DNA from: Verrucomicrobiaceae bacterium
Lineage (GTDB): Bacteria > Verrucomicrobiota > Verrucomicrobiia > Verrucomicrobiales > Verrucomicrobiaceae
Length of the DNA: 64,000 bases
Reading direction: 5' to 3'
NCBI GenBank assembly: GCA_019694165.1
Contig: JAIBCL010000030.1
Coordinates: forward strand, 1 to 64,000
In this document: in pieces, positions 59,289-64,000 of the stretch
How positions within the stretch are numbered: position 1 is the first letter of the stretch
How the letters are laid out: every line of letters begins with the position of its first letter
Program-made: the position numbers and the translations under genes
The notes under the pieces: model-generated
Databases searched by the model: none
Seen by the model: the letters and a program-made list of their open reading frames with translations, nothing else
What the model was told of the DNA's origin: nothing

Positions 59289-62200
59289 GGCAATGCACCA
59301 GTGGCTTTGAGCATGTCTTCTTGAAGCTCATACAGCCGTTTCGTCTCCCCAACACCATCATGAGGGGACGTGCCGAATCGCATCAGGTTGTGACTATCAA
59401 GGCGGTTGATCTCTGCGTCGGTAGGTGTAGGCCAAGGCTTGTAGTCCTCATTGAAGTGCCCTTGATCGAGCAACAAATGCCCCAACTCGTGAGGGACGGT
59501 GTGTGGCTTTTGAAGCAACTGCGACACGAACACCTTTTTTGCATACGCTGGAAACTGCGGATTGGAACCCGCTCCCCGAAATCTATTGGGACCACCGTTC
59601 TCTGGCTTTGCCACCCACGAGGGAAACGTAGCGAGCGCTGCCACATCTTGGCCTTTGGCTACTTTCTCGCCAGGCGTGAATACATCCTTGCAATAAATCA
59701 TCAAGATGTCGTTCGGCCCAACTGGCGTGGCTGCCTTGGCATTGTAGGTGTCAATGATGGCAATTGCTTCGACTCCAAGTCGAAGACCACCACTTCCATT
59801 GTCATCTATTGCTGCAATGACACTGGAAGACAGAGTCTTATGGCCCCCGTTGCTGGTCGGCACAGAGACATCTTGTGGCTTGATAGTTAAAGTCGGACCC
59901 TCATAGCGGAATTTGATGCCGACCTGTGCCCATCGCTCGTTAGCGCGTTTCAAATCGCCCTGAACATCAGGTGTAGTCGTGTCGCTCATCACGGCAAAGC
60001 GAACGGGGATTTCCTTCTTCACTGCAAGCGGCTGCAACAGCGTGACATTCATGTCCTGCCAGGGTTTGTCACCAATCTTCATGCCCTTGAGGACTACCTT
60101 GCTACCCAACTCCGCGATATGAGTGCAATCGTTGATCCAGCCATTGTCAGTTTGGGCAGGCGGCTGATCATCTTCGCCAATTTTATAATCACCGGTGTAA
60201 TCATCGTCAGACTTCGCGTCTGCTGGTCTTGGAAGAACTGGGTGCCCCGGCGAGGCCACCAAAGATGGAGCCAATACTTTATTGGATACCAGAACCTGCC
60301 AGTCAGTCGTGTAATTCCCACTGAAGTCCGCAGTGAGCCGTAGCTCGGTTGCGTTGTCGTCGTGTTCGTTTACGGTTGCTCCTTCCGTTGCAATCTTGAT
60401 GCGAACGTCTCCTGCGTTTGAAAGGCCAGGTATTCGGAGCAAGAATCTGTCTGGGTCACGTCCGATTTGCAGTTTGTTGTCGCCGTCAACAGTGTTCGTC
60501 ATTTTGGCGATCTTGAACTCTGTCAGTGGCTTGAGATCGCCCTTCTGATCAGGACCGATCGGTGTGGTAGTAGGTGGTGTTGAACCAGACGGAGGCGCAT
60601 CGGAATCACCTAACGGAAGCGGATCGGTGCCATCCACAGATTCCCATCCACGCCCTGGAGGAGTTTCGTCCGGCCCCATTACCTCCACCGGGAGGAGGCT
60701 CATGCCCACTTCGTCCACTTCCTGGTAGTTGGTGCCATCGCCCGAGTAGAGGAGCTTGAAGGAGAGGAACGGCGGGACCAGTGCGCCCGGGGCGGTGTTG
60801 AGGGTGAAGTGGACGAGGCGGTCGGTGGCGGCGTCAATGCCATCGACGGGCTGGTCGAAGGTCACGAGCGCGGGGTAGGTGGCCTGCAGTTTGTACCAGG
60901 CCGTCCCGGCGTCATCCCCACTGGCGCGGATCTTGAGCGCTGGAAGGGCGGTAAGGTCGGGGGGATTGATGGTGACGTAGCCGGGGCTGTACTCTTCGCG
61001 TTCATCAACTTCGGAGGCGTCGGGACGGACCCAGTCGAGATCGGGCTGGAGCGGCTTCACACGGATGGTGGTGGTCTTGCCGCGGGCGGCCTGGAAGGCT
61101 GCGTCGTTGGCAAAAGGGGTCTGCTCGTGGCTGACCACGGCGGGATTCCAGATGCTGGTGCCGACGGTAACGGCAATGACCTCGTCGGACACGGGCTGCC
61201 TTTCCTGCGCGGTGAGGACCTGCAAGCACTTGGAGGCGTCGTACCTGTAGGTTTGCTTGCGCAGAAAGACCTTGCCGGCCTCCTTGGCCGCCTCTTCGCT
61301 GACGTAGTAGTAGCGCAGGTCGCTGCGGTCGTAAGACGGGCCCCATATCTGATTGCCGCAGGCGCTGTAGGCCGGGCCGTTGGGGATGGTAAAGCCGGTC
61401 CAGCCAACGGTGCCATCCTTGGCGAAGGACCAGGCCGTCATGCCGTAGTGCTGCGCGGCTGCGGACATGCGGGCATTGCCAAGGCTGATGAGGTCGTTCA
61501 CGGCACCCAGGGAGATGGAGTTGCCGTAGGGGATCAGGTCGCGCCATGGCTTGATGTGCCCGCCCATGGTGAGTTCGGGCAGCACACCCAGCTCCGAAAA
61601 ACCGCTCGCGTCAAAGTGCATGCCTCCCTTGTCCCCAGTGTTGACATCGAACCGGTCGCAAAGGATGCCCCGGGCGGCGAGGTGGGCGACATAGGAGTCG
61701 GTGACGTAAACGCCGAGGCGGTAGGATTTGTCACCCAATGGGAAGATGAGGGAACCGGGCGTGGGATCCTCTCCATCGCTGGTCCCATCATCATCGGTGT
61801 CGTGATCCAGCGGGTTGGCCAGGAGCTGGTATTCGAAGCGGTTGAGCAGCCCGTCGTCGTCGGGATCGGCGTCGGCATCGGCGAGGCGTGGATTGGTGCC
61901 GTACAGGATCTCCCACCAGTTCGGCAGGCCGTCGCCATCATAGTCGTCGATGGCTGCGGAGCCCGCGCCGGCTCCGCTGGTGGCTGCGCCGGGGGACTCC
62001 GCAGCTCCGGCAGCGCCCCCTTCACTCGCGGTGCCATTGGCGGCGGCGGTCTCTGCCAGGACGATCTGGTAGTCGGTCTGCGGGCCGCCGCGCGTGTGGG
62101 CGTTGAGCGGGTCCATGGCATGGAGGGCCTCTTCGTAGTTCAAGAGGCCGTCGCCATCGGAGTCGAGGAAGGCGTCGTACCTGTTGTTCTTGTTCTGATG

Positions 62201-63253
62201 GAAGCGTTCCTCGAACACGTCGCTCATGCCGTCACCATCGCCGTCGGCAGAGCTTTCCGCCACCTGCATGTTCATGCCCCAGCGGAATTCGTAGAGGTTG
62301 GAGAAGCCGTCGTGATCCATGTCTCCCCAGGCATCGGCGGGGTTGGCATCGCTGAGGCCGGGGATGCTTTGCTCGGTGAGCATGGGCAGACCGTCGCCGT
62401 CGGCGTCATAAACGCTGAGCCAGGCGGCGTCGGTGACGTCGGCGGCCTTGCTGCGGGCGTTGAGGGGCGAGAGGCCGAGGGAGGCGTAGGTGATGACTTC
62501 GCTGCCGTCGGTGAGGTTGTCCGCGTCGGTGTCGCCGTTGGTGGGATCGGTGTGGTGGGTGAATATCTCGGCGGCGTCGGACAGGCCGTCGTCGTCGGTG
62601 TCTGAACTCCAGGGAGAGGTTCCATAGTGGAACTCGACGGCATTGGTGACGCCGTCGTTGTCTTCGTCACCGGCCCCGTTCGTGGCGCTGCGCGAGCCAA
62701 AGTTCTCGAATTCCCAATCATCACTGAGACCATCATCGTCGGCATCCTCGAAGATCGGGCCGTCCACGGAAAAGGAGAAAACCGCCTTGACCTGGCCGAC
62801 ATTGGCGGCGGCGAAGTCATCCTGGACGGAGGACGAAGGATTCCATGGATAAGGCAGAAGGTAACCGGCTTGGTGAAGCCGGTCGTAGAACAGTTTTGCC
62901 AGCGCTTTGACCTGCCCCACATTCACGGCGGCGAAGTCATCGCGGTCATAGGTCTGGGCGGGCCAGGCATCGACCATGCGGTGGATGGCAATGCCGGCAC
63001 GGCCGGGGAGGCGGGCGTCGAGTTCCGCCATGGCCTGTTTGGCGATGTGCTTGAGCTGGCCGGTGTTCACGGCGGCGAAGTCGTCGGTCTGCTGGCTGGC
63101 ATCGAAGACGCCGCGCTGCTGCCACCAGGCGGGCGGGGCGGCGGAGAGGAGGAACGGAAACAAGAGGATGGCCGCGAGGAGCAGCTCCGCGCGTGTGAGG
63201 ATGCCGGCCTGGGTCGGCCGGCTGGCGTGACGTCTCGATGGGGATGTTTTCAT
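59285..63253 (-). CDS. Large secreted thrombospondin type-3 repeat protein with C-terminal zincin-like motif
   Basis: 1322 residues from the ATG at 63253, which gives a plausible leader ('RAELLLAAILLFPFLLSAAP'); the longer frame adds an arginine-rich shadow. Three 'DDFAAVNxGQxK' helical repeats (~40-150) resemble a verrucomicrobial module. Then come many calcium-binding TSP3 loops ('DADDDGLSDDWE', 'DTDDDGLSDAAE', 'DYDGDGLPNWWE', 'DPDDDGLLNRFE') to about residue 520. The central part is beta-rich. Near the end 'HTVPHELGHLLLDQGHF' gives HExxH plus a further His, a zincin-type metalloprotease site that is not exactly the metzincin spacing. Probably a calcium-stabilised surface protease or adhesin. 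Followed by the overlapping 58458 gene. Confidence 0.8.
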   Translation of the reverse strand: MKTSPSRRHASRPTQAGILTRAELLLAAILLFPFLLSAAPPAWWQQRGVFDASQQTDDFAAVNTGQLKHIAKQAMAELDARLPGRAGIAIHRMVDAWPAQTYDRDDFAAVNVGQVKALAKLFYDRLHQAGYLLPYPWNPSSSVQDDFAAANVGQVKAVFSFSVDGPIFEDADDDGLSDDWEFENFGSRSATNGAGDEDNDGVTNAVEFHYGTSPWSSDTDDDGLSDAAEIFTHHTDPTNGDTDADNLTDGSEVITYASLGLSPLNARSKAADVTDAAWLSVYDADGDGLPMLTEQSIPGLSDANPADAWGDMDHDGFSNLYEFRWGMNMQVAESSADGDGDGMSDVFEERFHQNKNNRYDAFLDSDGDGLLNYEEALHAMDPLNAHTRGGPQTDYQIVLAETAAANGTASEGGAAGAAESPGAATSGAGAGSAAIDDYDGDGLPNWWEILYGTNPRLADADADPDDDGLLNRFEYQLLANPLDHDTDDDGTSDGEDPTPGSLIFPLGDKSYRLGVYVTDSYVAHLAARGILCDRFDVNTGDKGGMHFDASGFSELGVLPELTMGGHIKPWRDLIPYGNSISLGAVNDLISLGNARMSAAAQHYGMTAWSFAKDGTVGWTGFTIPNGPAYSACGNQIWGPSYDRSDLRYYYVSEEAAKEAGKVFLRKQTYRYDASKCLQVLTAQERQPVSDEVIAVTVGTSIWNPAVVSHEQTPFANDAAFQAARGKTTTIRVKPLQPDLDWVRPDASEVDEREEYSPGYVTINPPDLTALPALKIRASGDDAGTAWYKLQATYPALVTFDQPVDGIDAATDRLVHFTLNTAPGALVPPFLSFKLLYSGDGTNYQEVDEVGMSLLPVEVMGPDETPPGRGWESVDGTDPLPLGDSDAPPSGSTPPTTTPIGPDQKGDLKPLTEFKIAKMTNTVDGDNKLQIGRDPDRFLLRIPGLSNAGDVRIKIATEGATVNEHDDNATELRLTADFSGNYTTDWQVLVSNKVLAPSLVASPGHPVLPRPADAKSDDDYTGDYKIGEDDQPPAQTDNGWINDCTHIAELGSKVVLKGMKIGDKPWQDMNVTLLQPLAVKKEIPVRFAVMSDTTTPDVQGDLKRANERWAQVGIKFRYEGPTLTIKPQDVSVPTSNGGHKTLSSSVIAAIDDNGSGGLRLGVEAIAIIDTYNAKAATPVGPNDILMIYCKDVFTPGEKVAKGQDVAALATFPSWVAKPENGGPNRFRGAGSNPQFPAYAKKVFVSQLLQKPHTVPHELGHLLLDQGHFNEDYKPWPTPTDAEINRLDSHNLMRFGTSPHDGVGETKRLYELQEDMLKATGALP

Positions 63254-63360
63254 CGGATCAGGCGGGTGAAGTGGAAGCGTCTGGCAAGGGTGCCGGGAAA
63301 GGAGAGCCACCAAGACGCGCGGGGCTGAGGGAGCGGCGCGCGCGCTATGGCTGGCCGGCC

Positions 63361-64000
63361 TCAAGGATTCTCCGGATCATAATTGAACTCGCCCATGGAA
63401 AGGCCGCCCTGCGGCTGGAGGCGGACCTTGCCGCTGAAGCGGCCGGTGGCAGCCTGCACCTGCCCGCTCACCGTCGCATTGCCGTTGACCTGCGCGTCCT
63501 GAGTGACGTTGAGGTTCTTGGTGACCGTTGCGTTGCCGTGCATGGTGGCATCGCCGTTCCACTGGATGGTGAAGGCGTTCGAGCGGGCGTCGGGCGTGCC
63601 GTTGCCGACCACGAAGCAGTGGCCGGTGGCGACACGCGCCGTGTCGTTGGCGGCCGGCTCGAGCACGTTGTAAGTGCCGATCATCGTGGTTTGAAAGCCG
63701 TTCACCGTGAGATTGTTGCCGAGGGCCAGGCTCATGTTGCCCCAGGTGACGTTGTTGAATCCGAACGCGTAGGATTGCTCGCCCATCGCGGCGTTGTTCT
63801 GGCCGATGCCGGCGGCGCCATAGGCACCGGACTGGACACCCTCGCCGATGCTGATGCCGTGGGCCTTGGTGTAGTTGTTCGAGCCGATGGCAACTCCGCC
63901 GCCTGCGACGCCAGCCCCGGCCCCGCCCACGACGGCGTTGCTGCCGAGTGCCACCGCGCTGAACGGGCCGTACTCCGAGGCCTCGGCGCTCACGTTCCTG
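63361..64000 (-). CDS. YadA-head-like surface protein, C-terminal part (partial)
   Basis: The frame is open to the right edge, so the N-terminus is missing; about 213 residues are visible. A GTG at 63993 is possible but there is no sign of a true start. The sequence has repeats of the trimeric-autotransporter head type ('AVALGSNAVVGG', 'GVAIGSNNYTKAHGISIGEG', 'MSLALGNNLTVNG') followed by a beta-helical stretch with 'NGDATMHGNATVTKNLNVTQ' as in phage-tail-like or tail-spike stems, and a short end 'GGLSMGEFNYDPENP'. No YadA membrane anchor follows. It lies 107 bp before the TSP3 gene on the same strand. Confidence 0.75.
   Translation of the reverse strand, partial: RNVSAEASEYGPFSAVALGSNAVVGGAGAGVAGGGVAIGSNNYTKAHGISIGEGVQSGAYGAAGIGQNNAAMGEQSYAFGFNNVTWGNMSLALGNNLTVNGFQTTMIGTYNVLEPAANDTARVATGHCFVVGNGTPDARSNAFTIQWNGDATMHGNATVTKNLNVTQDAQVNGNATVSGQVQAATGRFSGKVRLQPQGGLSMGEFNYDPENP

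Noticed and set aside
60809..62605. 598-codon + strand open frame
   Set aside because: Antisense to the Asp-rich TSP3 repeats, which produce Val/Gly/Ala-rich open frames on the other strand.

Overview
The window looks like a chromosomal segment of a GC-rich member of the Verrucomicrobia (Verrucomicrobiaceae or Prosthecobacter type). The reasons are family content rather than a marker gene: a DUF1501 protein, a 2178-residue autotransporter-associated beta-strand repeat protein with an 'RFFRV' type C-terminus, a thrombospondin-3 repeat protein with 'DDFAAVNxGQ' repeats, FG-GAP secreted proteins, a double-domain esterase, and a MoxR/DUF58/VWA/ABC cluster. No rRNA, tRNA, CRISPR array, prophage or intact transposase was seen.

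Layout. 1-934: 5' part of an M3 oligoendopeptidase gene. 935-3650: decayed gene remnants, a NYN-domain protein and a stand-alone Shedu-type (DUF4263) defence nuclease. 3625-9360: monomeric isocitrate dehydrogenase, a DUF1501 protein, a HAD hydrolase and a TIGR01777 epimerase whose C-terminus is written by an 18-copy 7-bp tandem repeat. 9361-14472: a secreted predicted beta-propeller/Ig protein and an OmpR-type two-component system; both promoters carry the same inverted repeat GTAAC-N6-GTTAC, suggesting a local regulon. 14710-22408: an aspartoacylase-like deacylase and the giant surface protein. 22477-29874: a tightly packed run of esterase, GHL10-like hydrolase, MFS transporter, sodium:solute symporter and class-IV aminotransferase, probably one catabolic operon. 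29864-34037: an FG-GAP protein, a pseudogenised metallo-beta-lactamase-fold gene ending in a diverged copy of the aminotransferase 3' end, a lipase-like lipoprotein and an exported protein. 34259-34606: glnB.

34736-49712 is a long + strand cluster: two small/membrane proteins, moxR (interrupted by one in-frame TAG), a membrane protein, an ABC exporter (ATPase and two permeases), a DUF58 protein, and two VWA/Bat-type membrane proteins, mostly joined by ATGA stop-start overlaps. A 209-bp MITE-like element and a 116-bp inverted-repeat element sit inside it. 49815-57040 holds a Ca2+/H+ exchanger, a histone-deacetylase-family amidohydrolase, a NarL-type two-component pair whose kinase has a long periplasmic region that looks like repeated OB folds, a CXXCH secreted protein and a creatininase-family hydrolase. 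57041-58457 is a gene-free, hairpin-rich GC-rich stretch. 58458-64000 (minus strand) encodes a membrane-anchored protein, the large TSP3/zincin-like protein and the C-terminal part of a YadA-head-like protein that runs off the window.

Starts were moved inward from the longest open frame where a signal peptide, family N-terminus or ATGA overlap supported it. All functions are read from sequence by eye; no database search was run.
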